From Argentina anserina (Eukaryota; Streptophyta; Magnoliopsida; Rosales; Rosaceae): a stretch of DNA of 64,000 nt. Shown here piece after piece: positions 48,121 to 60,113 of the stretch (positions are counted from its first letter, which is position 1; each line of letters opens with the position of its first letter). The translations under genes were made by a program, and so were the position numbers. Location of the stretch: assembly GCF_933775445.1 (NCBI RefSeq), contig NW_026089508.1:1-64000 (forward strand). Direction: 5' to 3'. The notes beneath the pieces are model-generated. The model had not been told where the DNA came from, made no database searches, and was given only the letters and a program-made list of their open reading frames with translations.

Positions 48121-50425
48121 ATGCGAGTTTCTATTGAATTTGAGAGTTTTGCAAGTGTGGGAGTGTGTTTCTTTCAAACTGAATATCTTTACATCTTTTG
48201 GGTATCTTTACTATTCCAATTGTGTATCTTTACATCGTTTGCGTATCTTTACTATTCCAATTGTGTATCTTATCATTTCTCGTTTGAGTATCTTTCTGTA
48301 AGGCTTCTGATGCGAGTTTCTATTGTATTTGAGAGTTTTGCAAGTGTGGGAGTGTGTTTCTTTCAAACTGAGTATCTTTACATCGTTTGCGTATCTTTAC
48401 TATTCCAATTGTGTATCTTTACATCGTTTGCGTATCTTTACCATTCCAATTGTGTATCTTTTCATTTCTCGTTTGAGTATCTTTCTGTAAGGCTTTCAGA
48501 TGCGAGTTTCTATTGAATTTGAGAGTTTTGCAAGTGTGGGAGTGTGTTTCTTTCAAACTGAGTATCTTTACATCGTTTGCGTATCTTTACTATTCCAATT
48601 GTTGATGTTTTCATTTCTCGTTTGAGTATCTGTCTGTAAGGCTTTCAGATGCGAGTTTCTATTGAATTTGAGAGTTTTGCAAGTGTGGGAGTGTGTTTCT
48701 TTCAAACTGAGTATCTTTACATCGTTTGCGTATCTTTACTATTCCAATTGTGTATCTTTACATCGTTTACGTATCTTTACTATTCCAATTGTGTATCTTT
48801 TCATTTCTCGTTTGAGTATCTTTCTGTAAAGCTTTCTGATGCGAGTTTCTATTGAATTTGAGAGTTTTGCAAGTGTGGGAGTGTGTTTCTTTCAAACTGA
48901 GTATCTTTACATCGTTTGCGTATCTTTACTATTCCAATTGTGTATCTTTTCATTTCTCGTTTGAGTATCTTTCTGTAAGGCTTCTGATGCGAGTTTCTAT
49001 TGTATTTGAGAGTTTTGCATGTGTGGGAGTGTGTTTCTTTCAAACTGAGTATCTTTACATCGTTTGCGTATCTTTACGATTCCAATTGTGTATCTTTACA
49101 TCGTTTGCGTATCTTTACTATTCCAATTGTGTATCTTTTCAGTTCTCGTTTGAGTATCTTTCTGTAAGGCTTCTGATGCGAGTTTCTATTGTATTTGAGA
49201 GTTTTGCAAGTGTGGGAGTGTGTTTCTTTCAAACTGGGTATCTTTACATCGTTTGCGTATCTTTACTATTCCAATTGTGTATGTTTTGATTTCTCGTTTG
49301 AGTATCTTTCTGTAAGGCTTTCTGATGCGAGTTTCTATTGAAATTGAGAGTTTCGCAAGTGTGTGAGTGTGTTTCTTTCAAACTGAGTATCTTTACATCG
49401 TTTGCGTATCTTTACTATTCCAATTGTGTATCTTTACATCGTTTGCGTATCTTTACTATTCCAATTGTGTATCTTATCATTTCTCGTTTGATTATCTTTC
49501 TGTAAGGCTTCTGATGCGAGTTTCTATTGAATTTGAGAGTTTTGCAAGTGTGGGAGTGTGTTTCTTTCAAACTGAGTATCTTTACATCGTTTGCGTATCT
49601 TTACTATTCCAATTGTGTATCTTTACATCGTTTGCGTATCTTTACCATTCCAATTGTGTATCTTTTCATTTCTCGTTTGAGTATCTTTCTGTAAGGCATT
49701 CGGATGCGAGTTTCTATTGAATTTGAGAGTTTTGCAAGTGTGGGAGTGTGTTTCTTTCAAACTGAGTATCTTTACATCGTTTGCGTATCTTTACTATTCC
49801 AATTGTTGATGTTTTCATTTCTCGTTTGAGTATTTGTCTGTAAGGCTTTCAGATGCGAGTTTCTATTGAATTTGAGAGTTTTGCAAGTGTGGGAGTGTGT
49901 TTCTTTCAAACTGAGTATCTTTACATCGTTTGCGTATCTTTACTATTCCAATTGTGTATCTTTACATCGTTTGCGTATCTTTACTATTCCAATTGTGTAT
50001 CTTTTCATTTCTCGTTTGAGTATCTTTCTGTAAGGCTTTCTGATGCGAGTTTCTATTGAATTTGAGAGTTTTGCAAGTGTAGGAGTGTGTTTCTTTCAAA
50101 CTGAGTATCTTTACATTGTTTGCGTATCTTTATGATTCCAATTGTGTATCTTTTCATTTCTCGTTTGAGTATCTTTACTATTCCAATTGTGTATGTTTTC
50201 ATTTCTCGTTTAAGTATCTTTCTGTAAGGCTTTCTGATGCGAGTTTCTATTGAATTTGAGAGTTTTACAAGTGTGGGAGTGTGTTTCTTTCAAACTGAGT
50301 ATCTTTACATCGTTTGCGTATCTTTACTATTCCAATTGTGTATCTTTACATCGTTTGCGTATATTTACTATTCCAATTGTGTATCTTTTCATTTCTCGTT
50401 TGAGTATCTTTCTGTAAGGCTTCAG
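48121..50425 (+). repeat. 13-monomer higher-order repeat, copy 2 of 3 (2,305 bp)
   Basis: All thirteen starts are exactly 2,305 bp after those of copy 1. The only difference from copy 1 that I noticed is GGCTTTCAGATG near 48491, where copies 1 and 3 have GGCATTCGGATG. Confidence 0.93.
50043..50236 (+). repeat. BC-duplicated monomer (194 bp) in 13-mer HOR copy 2
   Basis: It matches 47738-47931, including GTGTAGGAG in the head and CGTTTAAGTATC at the end of the second C. Confidence 0.9.
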
Positions 50426-52730
50426 ATGCGAGTTTCTATTGAATTTGAGAGTTTTGCAAGTGTGGGAGTGTGTTTCTTTCAAACTGAATATCTTTACATC
50501 TTTTGGGTATCTTTACTATTCCAATTGTGTATCTTTACATCGTTTGCGTATCTTTACTATTCCAATTGTGTATCTTATCATTTCTCGTTTGAGTATCTTT
50601 CTGTAAGGCTTCTGATGCGAGTTTCTATTGTATTTGAGAGTTTTGCAAGTGTGGGAGTGTGTTTCTTTCAAACTGAGTATCTTTACATCGTTTGCGTATC
50701 TTTACTATTCCAATTGTGTATCTTTACATCGTTTGCGTATCTTTACCATTCCAATTGTGTATCTTTTCATTTCTCGTTTGAGTATCTTTCTGTAAGGCAT
50801 TCGGATGCGAGTTTCTATTGAATTTGAGAGTTTTGCAAGTGTGGGAGTGTGTTTCTTTCAAACTGAGTATCTTTACATCGTTTGCGTATCTTTACTATTC
50901 CAATTGTTGATGTTTTCATTTCTCGTTTGAGTATCTGTCTGTAAGGCTTTCAGATGCGAGTTTCTATTGAATTTGAGAGTTTTGCAAGTGTGGGAGTGTG
51001 TTTCTTTCAAACTGAGTATCTTTACATCGTTTGCGTATCTTTACTATTCCAATTGTGTATCTTTACATCGTTTACGTATCTTTACTATTCCAATTGTGTA
51101 TCTTTTCATTTCTCGTTTGAGTATCTTTCTGTAAAGCTTTCTGATGCGAGTTTCTATTGAATTTGAGAGTTTTGCAAGTGTGGGAGTGTGTTTCTTTCAA
51201 ACTGAGTATCTTTACATCGTTTGCGTATCTTTACTATTCCAATTGTGTATCTTTTCATTTCTCGTTTGAGTATCTTTCTGTAAGGCTTCTGATGCGAGTT
51301 TCTATTGTATTTGAGAGTTTTGCATGTGTGGGAGTGTGTTTCTTTCAAACTGAGTATCTTTACATCGTTTGCGTATCTTTACGATTCCAATTGTGTATCT
51401 TTACATCGTTTGCGTATCTTTACTATTCCAATTGTGTATCTTTTCAGTTCTCGTTTGAGTATCTTTCTGTAAGGCTTCTGATGCGAGTTTCTATTGTATT
51501 TGAGAGTTTTGCAAGTGTGGGAGTGTGTTTCTTTCAAACTGGGTATCTTTACATCGTTTGCGTATCTTTACTATTCCAATTGTGTATGTTTTGATTTCTC
51601 GTTTGAGTATCTTTCTGTAAGGCTTTCTGATGCGAGTTTCTATTGAAATTGAGAGTTTTGCAAGTGTGTGAGTGTGTTTCTTTCAAACTGAGTATCTTTA
51701 CATCGTTTGCGTATCTTTACTATTCCAATTGTGTATCTTTACATCGTTTGCGTATCTTTACTATTCCAATTGTGTATCTTATCATTTCTCGTTTGAGTAT
51801 CTTTCTGTAAGGCTTCTGATGCGAGTTTCTATTGAATTTGAGAGTTTTGCAAGTGTGGGAGTGTGTTTCTTTCAAACTGAGTATCTTTACATCGTTTGCG
51901 TATCTTTACTATTCCAATTGTGTATCTTTACATCGTTTGCGTATCTTTACCATTCCAATTGTGTATCTTTTCATTTCTCGTTTGAGTATCTTTCTGTAAG
52001 GCATTCGGATGCGAGTTTCTATTGAATTTGAGAGTTTTGCAAGTGTGGGAGTGTGTTTCTTTCAAACTGAGTATCTTTACATCGTTTGCGTATCTTTACT
52101 ATTCCAATTGTTGATGTTTTCATTTCTCGTTTGAGTATCTGTCTGTAAGGCTTTCAGATGCGAGTTTCTATTGAATTTGAGAGTTTTGCAAGTGTGGGAG
52201 TGTGTTTCTTTCAAACTGAGTATCTTTACATCGTTTGCGTATCTTTACTATTCCAATTGTGTATCTTTACATCGTTTGCGTATCTTTACTATTCCAATTG
52301 TGTATCTTTTCATTTCTCGTTTGAGTATCTTTCTGTAAGGCTTTCTGATGCGAGTTTCTATTGAATTTGAGAGTTTTGCAAGTGTGGGAGTGTGTTTCTT
52401 TCAAACTGAGTATCTTTACATTGTTTGCGTATCTTTATGATTCCAATTGTGTATCTTTTCATTTCTCGTTTGAGTATCTTTACTATTCCAATTGTGTATG
52501 TTTTCATTTCTCGTTTAAGTATCTTTCTGTAAGGCTTTCTGATGCGAGTTTCTATTGAATTTGAGAGTTTTACAAGTGTGGGAGTGTGTTTCTTTCAAAC
52601 TGAGTATCTTTACATCGTTTGCGTATCTTTACTATTCCAATTGTGTATCTTTACATCGTTTGCGTATATTTACTATTCCAATTGTGTATCTTTTCATTTC
52701 TCGTTTGAGTATCTTTCTGTAAGGCTTCAG
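50426..52730 (+). repeat. 13-monomer higher-order repeat, copy 3 of 3 (2,305 bp)
   Basis: All thirteen starts are exactly 4,610 bp after those of copy 1. It differs from copies 1 and 2 at the few sites I noticed: GTTTTGCAAGTGTGTGAG near 51655 (TTTCGCAAG in the others), GTTTGAGTATC near 51790 (GTTTGATTATC in the others), GTATCTGTCTG near 52135 (GTATTTGTCTG in the others) and GTGTGGGAG near 52383. A fourth copy is not present: the monomer at 52731 lacks the CTGAATATC marker. Confidence 0.93.
52348..52541 (+). repeat. BC-duplicated monomer (194 bp) in 13-mer HOR copy 3
   Basis: It matches the copies at 47738 and 50043 but has the standard GTGTGGGAG head, so the GTGTAGGAG change is specific to HOR copies 1 and 2. 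Confidence 0.9.
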
Positions 52731-53783
52731 ATGCGAGTTTCTATTGAATTTGAGAGTTTTGCAAGTGTGGGAGTGTGTTTCTTTCAAACTGAGTATCTTT
52801 ACATCGTTTGCGTATCTTTACTATTCCAATTGTGTATCTTTACATCGTTTGCGTATCTTTACTATTCCAATTGTGTATCTTTTCATTTCTCGTTTGAGTA
52901 TCTTTCTGTAAGGCTTCTGATGCGAGTTTCTATTGTATTTGAGAGTTTTGCATGTGTGGGAGTGTGTTTCTTTCAAACTGAGTATCTTTACATCGTTTGC
53001 GTATCTTTACGATTCCAATTGTGTATCTTTACATCGTTTGCGTATCTTTACTATTCCAATTGTGTATCTTTTCATTTCTCGTTTGAGTATCTTTCTGTAA
53101 GGCTTCTGATGCGAGTTTCTATTGTATTTGAGAGTTTTGCATGTGTGGGAGTGTGTTTCTTTCAAACTGAGTATCTTTACATCGTTTGCGTATCTTTACG
53201 ATTCCAATTGTGTATCTTTACATCGTTTGCGTATCTTTACTATTCCAATTGTGTATCTTTTCATTTCTCGTTTGAGTATCTTTCTGTAAGGCTTCTGATG
53301 CGAGTTTCTATTGTATTTGAGAGTTTTGCAAGTGTGGGAGTGTGTTTCTTTCAAACTGAGTATCTTTACATCGTTTGCGTATCTTTACTATTCCAATTGT
53401 GTATGTTTTGATTTCTCGTTTGAGTATCTTTCTGTAAGGCTTCTGATGCGAGTTTCTATTGAATTTGAGAGTTTTGCAAGTGTGGGAGTGTGTTTCTTTC
53501 AAACTGAGTATCTTTACATCGTTTGCGTATCTTTACTATTCCAATTGTGTATCTTTACATCGTTTGCGTATATTTACTATTCCAATTGTGTATCTTTTCA
53601 TTTCTCGTTTGAGTATCTTTCTGTAAGGCTTCAGATGCGAGTTTCTATTGAATTTGAGAGTTTTGCAAGTGTGGGAGTGTGTTTCTTTCAAACTGAGTAT
53701 CTTTACATCGTTTGCGTATCTTTACGATTCCAATTGTGTATCTTTTCATTTCTCGTTTGAGTATCTTTCTGTAAGGCTTTCTG

Positions 53784-54310
53784 ATGCGAGTTTCTATTGA
53801 ATTTGAGAGTTTTGCAAGTGTGGGAGTGTGTTTCTTTCAAACTGAGTATCTTTACATCGTTTGCGTATCTTTACTATTCCAATTGTGTATCTTTACATCG
53901 TTTGCGTATCTTTACTATTCCAATTGTGTATTTTTTCATTTCTCGTTTGAGTATCTTTCTGTAAGGCTTCTGATGCGAGTTTCTATTGTATTTGAGAGTT
54001 TTGCAAGTGTGGGAGTGTGTTTCTTTCAAACTGAGTATCTTTACATCGTTTGCGTATCTTTACTATTCCAATTGTGTATGTTTTTATTTCTCGTTTGAGT
54101 ATCTTTCTGTAAGGCTTTCTGATGCGAGTTTCTATTGAATTTGAGAGTTTTGCAAGTGTGGGAGTGTGTTTCTTTCAAACTGAGTATCTTTACATCGTTT
54201 GCGTATCTTTACTATTCGAATTGTGTATCTTTACATCGTTTGCGTATCTTTACTATTCCAATTGTGTATCTTATCATTTCTCGTTTGAGTATCTTTCTGT
54301 AAGGCTTCTG
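53784..54310 (+). repeat. 14,245-bp-offset duplicated segment, copy 2
   Basis: Starts are 53784, 53973 and 54122, matching 39539-40065 with the same three rare variants near 53929, 54075 and 54215. After it, about 820 bp (54311-55130) with no counterpart at the first locus separate it from the next shared segment. Confidence 0.88.
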
Positions 54311-54838
54311 ATGCGAGTTTCTATTGTATTTGAGAGTTTTGCAAGTGTGGGAGTGTGTTTCTTTCAAACTGAGTATCTTTACATCGTTTGCGTATCTTTA
54401 CTATTCCAATTGTGTATGTTTTGATTTCTAGTTTGAGTATCTTTCTGTAAGGCTTTCTGATGCGAGTTTCTATTGAAATTGACAGTTTTGCAAGTGTGGG
54501 AGTGTGTTTCTTTCAAACTGAGTATCTTTACATCGTTTGCGTATCTTTACTATTCCAATTGTGTATCTTTACATCGTTTGCGTATCTTTACTATTCCAAT
54601 TGTGTATCTTTTCATTTCTCGTTTGAGTATCTTTCTGTAAGGCTTTCTGATGCGAGTTTCTATTGAATTTGAGAGTTTTGCAAGTGTGGGAGTGTGTTTC
54701 TTTCAAACTGAGTATCTTTACATCGTTTGCGTATCTTTACTATTCCAATTGTGTATCTTTACATCGTTTGCGTATCTTTACTATTCCAATTGTGTATCTT
54801 TTCATTTCTCGTTTGAGTATCTTTCTGTAAGGCTTCTG

Positions 54839-54982
54839 ATGCGAGTTTCTATTGTATTTGAGAGTTTTGCATGTGTGGGAGTGTGTTTCTTTCAAACTGA
54901 GTATCTTTACATCGTTTGCGTATCTTTACGATTCCAATTGTGTATCTTTACATCGTTTGAGTATCTTTCTGTAAGGCTTCTG
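54839..54982 (+). repeat. A/C-hybrid monomer (144 bp, H-A-B-hybrid-D)
   Basis: After H, A and B, a third sub-repeat begins like A (GTATCTTTACATCG) but ends TTTGA like C, and then runs straight into D. The expected length for an A-sized module in place of C is 148 + 19 - 23 = 144 bp, as observed. The head has TTTTGCATG and B has TACGATTCC. The class was seen four times, all in Domain IV. Here and at 57986 the next monomer has GAGAGTATTGC; after 59970 and 63566 it has GAGAGTTTTGC. Confidence 0.92.
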
Positions 54983-55130
54983 ATGCGAGTTTCTATTGAA
55001 TTTGAGAGTATTGCAAGTGTGGGAGTGTGTTTCTTTCAAACTGAGTATCTTTACATCGTTTGCGTATCTTTACTATTCCAATTGTGTATCTTTTCATTTC
55101 TCGTTTGAGTATCTTTCTGTAAGGCTTCTG

Positions 55131-56186
55131 ATGCGAGTTTCTATTGTATTTGAGAGTTTTGCAAGTGTGGGAGTGTGTTTCTTTCAAACTGAGTATCTTT
55201 ACATCGTTTGCGTATCTTTACTATTCCAATTGTGTATCTTTACATCGTTTGCGTATCTTTACCATTCCAATTGTGTATCTTTTCATTTCTCGTTTGAGTA
55301 TCTTTCTGTAAGGCATTCGGATGCGAGTTTCTATTGAATTTGAGAGTTTTGCAAGTGTGGGAGTGTGTTTCTTTCAAACTGAGTATCTTTACATCGTTTG
55401 CATATCTTTACTATTCGAATTGTGTATCTTTACATCGTTTGCGTATCTTTACAATTCCAATTGTGTATGTTTTCATTTCTCGTTTGACTATCTTTCTGTA
55501 AGGCTTTCAGATGCGAGTTTCTATTGAATTTGGAGTTTTGCAAGTGTGGGAGTGTGTTTCTTTCAAACTGAGTATCTTTACATCGTTTGCGTATCTTTAC
55601 TATTCCAATTGTGTATCTTTACATCGTTTGCGTATCTTTACTATTCCAATTGTGTATCTTTTCATTTCTCGTTTGAGTATCTTTCTGTAAGGCTTTCTGA
55701 TGCGAGTTTCTATTGAATTTGAGAGTTTTGCAAGTGTGGGAGTGTGTTTCTTTCAAACTGAGTATCTTTACATCGTTTGCGTATCTTTACTATTCCAATT
55801 GTGTATCTTTTCATTTCTCGTTTGAGTATCTTTCTGTAAGGCTTCTGATGCGAGTTTCTATTGTATTTGAGAGTTTTGCAAGTGTGGGAGTGTGTTTCTT
55901 TCAAACTGAGTATCTTTACATCGTTTGCGTATCTTTACTATTCCAATTGTGTATGTTTTGATTTCTAGTTTGAGTATCTTTCTGTAAGGCTTTCTGATGC
56001 GAGTTTCTATTGAAATTGAGAGTTTTGCAAGTGTGGGAGTGTGTTTCTTTCAAACTGAGTATCTTTACATCGTTTGCGTATCTTTACTATTCCAATTGTG
56101 TATCTTTACATCGTTTGCGTATCTTTACTATTCCAATTGTGTATCTTTTCATTTCTCGTTTGAGTATCTTTCTGTAAGGCTTTCTG
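55131..56186 (+). repeat. 15,065-bp-offset duplicated segment, copy 2
   Basis: Starts are 55131, 55321, 55511, 55700, 55848 and 55997. It shares the GCATATC, CGAATTG, ACAATTCC and shortened ATTTGGAG markers with 40066-41121. From 56187 the order changes to trimers. Confidence 0.88.
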
Positions 56187-56483
56187 ATGCGAGTTTCTAT
56201 TGAATTTGAGAGTTTTGCAAGTGTGGGAGTGTGTTTCTTTCAAACTGAGTATCTTTACATCGTTTGCGTATCTTTACTATTCCAATTGTGTATCTTTTCA
56301 TTTCTCGTTTGAGTATCTTTCTGTAAGGCTTCTGATGCGAGTTTCTATTGTATTTGAGAGTTTTGCAAGTGTGGGAGTGTGTTTCTTTCAAACTGAGTAT
56401 CTTTACATCGTTTGCGTATCTTTACTATTCCAATTGTGTATGTTTTGATTTCTAGTTTGAGTATCTTTCTGTAAGGCTTTCTG

Positions 56484-58420
56484 ATGCGAGTTTCTATTGA
56501 AATTGAGAGTTTTGCAAGTGTGGGAGTGTGTTTCTTTCAAACTGAGTATCTTTACATCGTTTGCGTATCTTTACTATTCCAATTGTGTATCTTTACATCG
56601 TTTGCGTATCTTTACTATTCCAATTGTGTATCTTTTCATTTCTCGTTTGAGTATCTTTCTGTAAGGCTTTCTGATGCGAGTTTCTATTGAATTTGAGAGT
56701 TTTGCAAGTGTGGGAGTGTGTTTCTTTCAAACTGAGTATCTTTACATCGTTTGCGTATCTTTACTATTCCAATTGTGTATCTTTACATCGTTTGCGTATC
56801 TTTACTATTCCAATTGTGTATCTTTTCATTTCTCGTTTGAGTATCTTTCTGTAAGGCTTTCTGATGCGAGTTTCTATTGAATTTGAGAGTTTTGCAAGTG
56901 TGGGAGTGTGTTTCTTTCAAACTGAGTATCTTTACATCGTTTGCGTATCTTTACTATTCCAATTGTGTATCTTTTCATTTCTCGTTTGAGTATCTTTCTG
57001 TAAGGCTTCTGATGCGAGTTTCTATTGTATTTGAGAGTTTTGCAAGTGTGGGAGTGTGTTTCTTTCAAACTGAGTATCTTTACATCGTTTGCGTATCTTT
57101 ACTATTCCAATTGTGTATGTTTTGATTTCTAGTTTGAGTATCTTTCTGTAAGGCTTTCTGATGCGAGTTTCTATTGAAATTGAGAGTTTTGCAAGTGTGG
57201 GAGTGTGTTTCTTTCAAACTGAGTATCTTTACATCGTTTGCGTATCTTTACTATTCCAATTGTGTATCTTTACATCGTTTGCGTATCTTTACTATTCCAA
57301 TTGTGTATCTTTTCATTTCTCGTTTGAGTATCTTTCTGTAAGGCTTTCTGATGCGAGTTTCTATTGAATTTGAGAGTTTTGGAAGTGTGGGAGTGTGTTT
57401 CTTTCAAACTGAGTATCTTTACATCGTTTGCGTATCTTTACTATTCCAATTGTGTATCTTTTCATTTCTCGTTTGAGTATCTTTCTGTAAGGCTTCTGAT
57501 GCGAGTTTCTATTGTATTTGAGAGTTTTGCAAGTGTGGGAGTGTGTTTCTTTCAAACTGAGTATCTTTACATCGTTTGCGTATCTTTACTATTCCAATTG
57601 TGTATGTTTTGATTTCTAGTTTGAGTATCTTTCTGTAAGGCTTTCTGATGCGAGTTTCTATTGAAATTGACAGTTTTGCAAGTGTGGGAGTGTGTTTCTT
57701 TCAAACTGAGTATCTTTACATCGTTTGCGTATCTTTACTATTCCAATTGTGTATCTTTTCATTTCTCGTTTGAGTATCTTTCTGTAAGGCTTTCTGATGC
57801 GAGTTTCTATTGAATTTGAGAGTTTTGCAAGTGTGGGAGTGTGTTTCTTTCAAACTGAGTATCTTTACATCGTTTGCGTATCTTTACTATTCCAATTGTG
57901 TATCTTTACATCGTTTGCGTATCTTTACTATTCCAATTGTGTATCTTTTCATTTCTCGTTTGAGTATCTTTCTGTAAGGCTTCTGATGCGAGTTTCTATT
58001 GTATTTGAGAGTTTTGCATGTGTGGGAGTGTGTTTCTTTCAAACTGAGTATCTTTACATCGTTTGCGTATCTTTACGATTCCAATTGTGTATCTTTACAT
58101 CGTTTGAGTATCTTTCTGTAAGGCTTCTGATGCGAGTTTCTATTGAATTTGAGAGTATTGCAAGTGTGGGAGTGTGTTTCTTTCAAACTGAGTATCTTTA
58201 CATCGTTTGCGTATCTTTACTATTCCAATTGTGTATCTTTTCATTTCTCGTTTGAGTATCTTTCTGTAAGGCTTCTGATGCGAGTTTCTATTGTATTTGA
58301 GAGTTTTGCAAGTGTGGGAGTGTGTTTCTTTCAAACTGAGTATCTTTACATCGTTTGCGTATCTTTACTATTCCAATTGTGTATGTTTTGATTTCTAGTT
58401 TGAGTATCTTTCTGTAAGGC
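56484..58420 (+). repeat. 5,580-bp-offset duplicated segment, copy 1
   Basis: The order from 56484 on (190, 190, 148, 149, 190, 148, 149, 149, 189, 144, 148) recurs from 62064 to the right edge. Copy 1 has TTTTGGAAG in the head at 57351, and copy 2 has TTTTGCAAG there. Confidence 0.85.
57986..58129 (+). repeat. A/C-hybrid monomer (144 bp)
   Basis: It has the same hybrid module as 54839-54982, and the following monomer shares the rare GAGAGTATTGC, so these two copies are closest to each other. Confidence 0.92.
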
Positions 58421-59969
58421 TTTCTGATGCGAGTTTCTATTGAAATTGACAGTTTTGCAAGTGTGGGAGTGTGTTTCTTTCAAACTGAGTATCTTTACAT
58501 CGTTTGCGTATCTTTACTATTCCAATTGTGTATCTTTACATCGTTTGCGTATCTTTACTATTCCAATTGTGTATCTTTTCATTTCTCGTTTGAGTATCTT
58601 TCTGTAAGGCTTTCTGATGCGAGTTTCTATTGAATTTGAGAGTTTTGCAAGTGTGGGAGTGTGTTTCTTTCAAACTGAGTATCTTTACATCGTTTGCGTA
58701 TCTTTACTATTCCAATTGTGTATCTTTACATCGTTTGCGTATCTTTACTATTCCAATTGTGTATCTTTTCATTTCTCGTTTGAGTATCTTTCTGTAAGGC
58801 TTTCTGATGCGAGTTTCTATTGAATTTGAGAGTTTTGCAAGTGTGGGAGTGTGTTTCTTTCAAACTGAGTATCTTTACATCGTTTGCGTATCTTTACTAT
58901 TCCAATTGTGTATCTTTTCATTTCTCGTTTGAGTATCTTTCTGTAAGGCTTCTGATGCGAGTTTCTATTGTATTTGAGAGTTTTGCAAGTGTGGGAGTGT
59001 GTTTCTTTCAAACTGAGTATCTTTACATCGTTTGCGTATCTTTACTATTCCAATTGTGTATGTTTTGATTTCTAGTTTGAGTATCTTTCTGTAAGGCTTT
59101 CTGATGCGAGTTTCTATTGAAATTGAGAGTTTTGCAAGTGTGGGAGTGTGTTTCTTTCAAACTGAGTATCTTTACATCGTTTGCGTATCTTTACTATTCC
59201 AATTGTGTATCTTTACATCGTTTGCGTATCTTTACTATTCCAATTGTGTATCTTTTCATTTCTCGTTTGAGTATCTTTCTGTAAGGCTTTCTGATGCGAG
59301 TTTCTATTGAATTTGAGAGTTTTGGAAGTGTGGGAGTGTGTTTCTTTCAAACTGAGTATCTTTACATCGTTTGCGTATCTTTACTATTCCAATTGTGTAT
59401 CTTTTCATTTCTCGTTTGAGTATCTTTCTGTAAGGCTTCTGATGCGAGTTTCTATTGTATTTGAGAGTTTTGCAAGTGTGGGAGTGTGTTTCTTTCAAAC
59501 TGAGTATCTTTACATCGTTTGCGTATCTTTACTATTCCAATTGTGTATGTTTTGATTTCTAGTTTGAGTATCTTTCTGTAAGGCTTTCTGATGCGAGTTT
59601 CTATTGAAATTGACAGTTTTGCAAGTGTGGGAGTGTGTTTCTTTCAAACTGAGTATCTTTACATCGTTTGCGTATCTTTACTATTCCAATTGTGTATCTT
59701 TACATCGTTTGCGTATCTTTACTATTCCAATTGTGTATCTTTTCATTTCTCGTTTGAGTATCTTTCTGTAAGGCTTTCTGATGCGAGTTTCTATTGAATT
59801 TGAGAGTTTTGCAAGTGTGGGAGTGTGTTTCTTTCAAACTGAGTATCTTTACATCGTTTGCGTATCTTTACTATTCCAATTGTGTATCTTTACATCGTTT
59901 GCGTATCTTTACTATTCCAATTGTGTATCTTTTCATTTCTCGTTTGAGTATCTTTCTGTAAGGCTTCTG

Positions 59970-60113
59970 ATGCGAGTTTCTATTGTATTTGAGAGTTTTG
60001 CATGTGTGGGAGTGTGTTTCTTTCAAACTGAGTATCTTTACATCGTTTGCGTATCTTTACGATTCCAATTGTGTATCTTTACATCGTTTGAGTATCTTTC
60101 TGTAAGGCTTCTG
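59970..60113 (+). repeat. A/C-hybrid monomer (144 bp)
   Basis: It has the same hybrid module and TTTTGCATG head. The following monomer has the standard GAGAGTTTTGC, as at 63566. Confidence 0.92.

Noticed and set aside
45816..52730. Possible assembly artefact creating three identical 2,305-bp copies
   Set aside because: The copies carry distinct private variants in different combinations (copy 2 CTTTCAG; copy 3 GTATCTGTCTG, GAGTATC, GTGTGGGAG), which a simple assembly duplication would not produce. Exact copy number still depends on the assembly.
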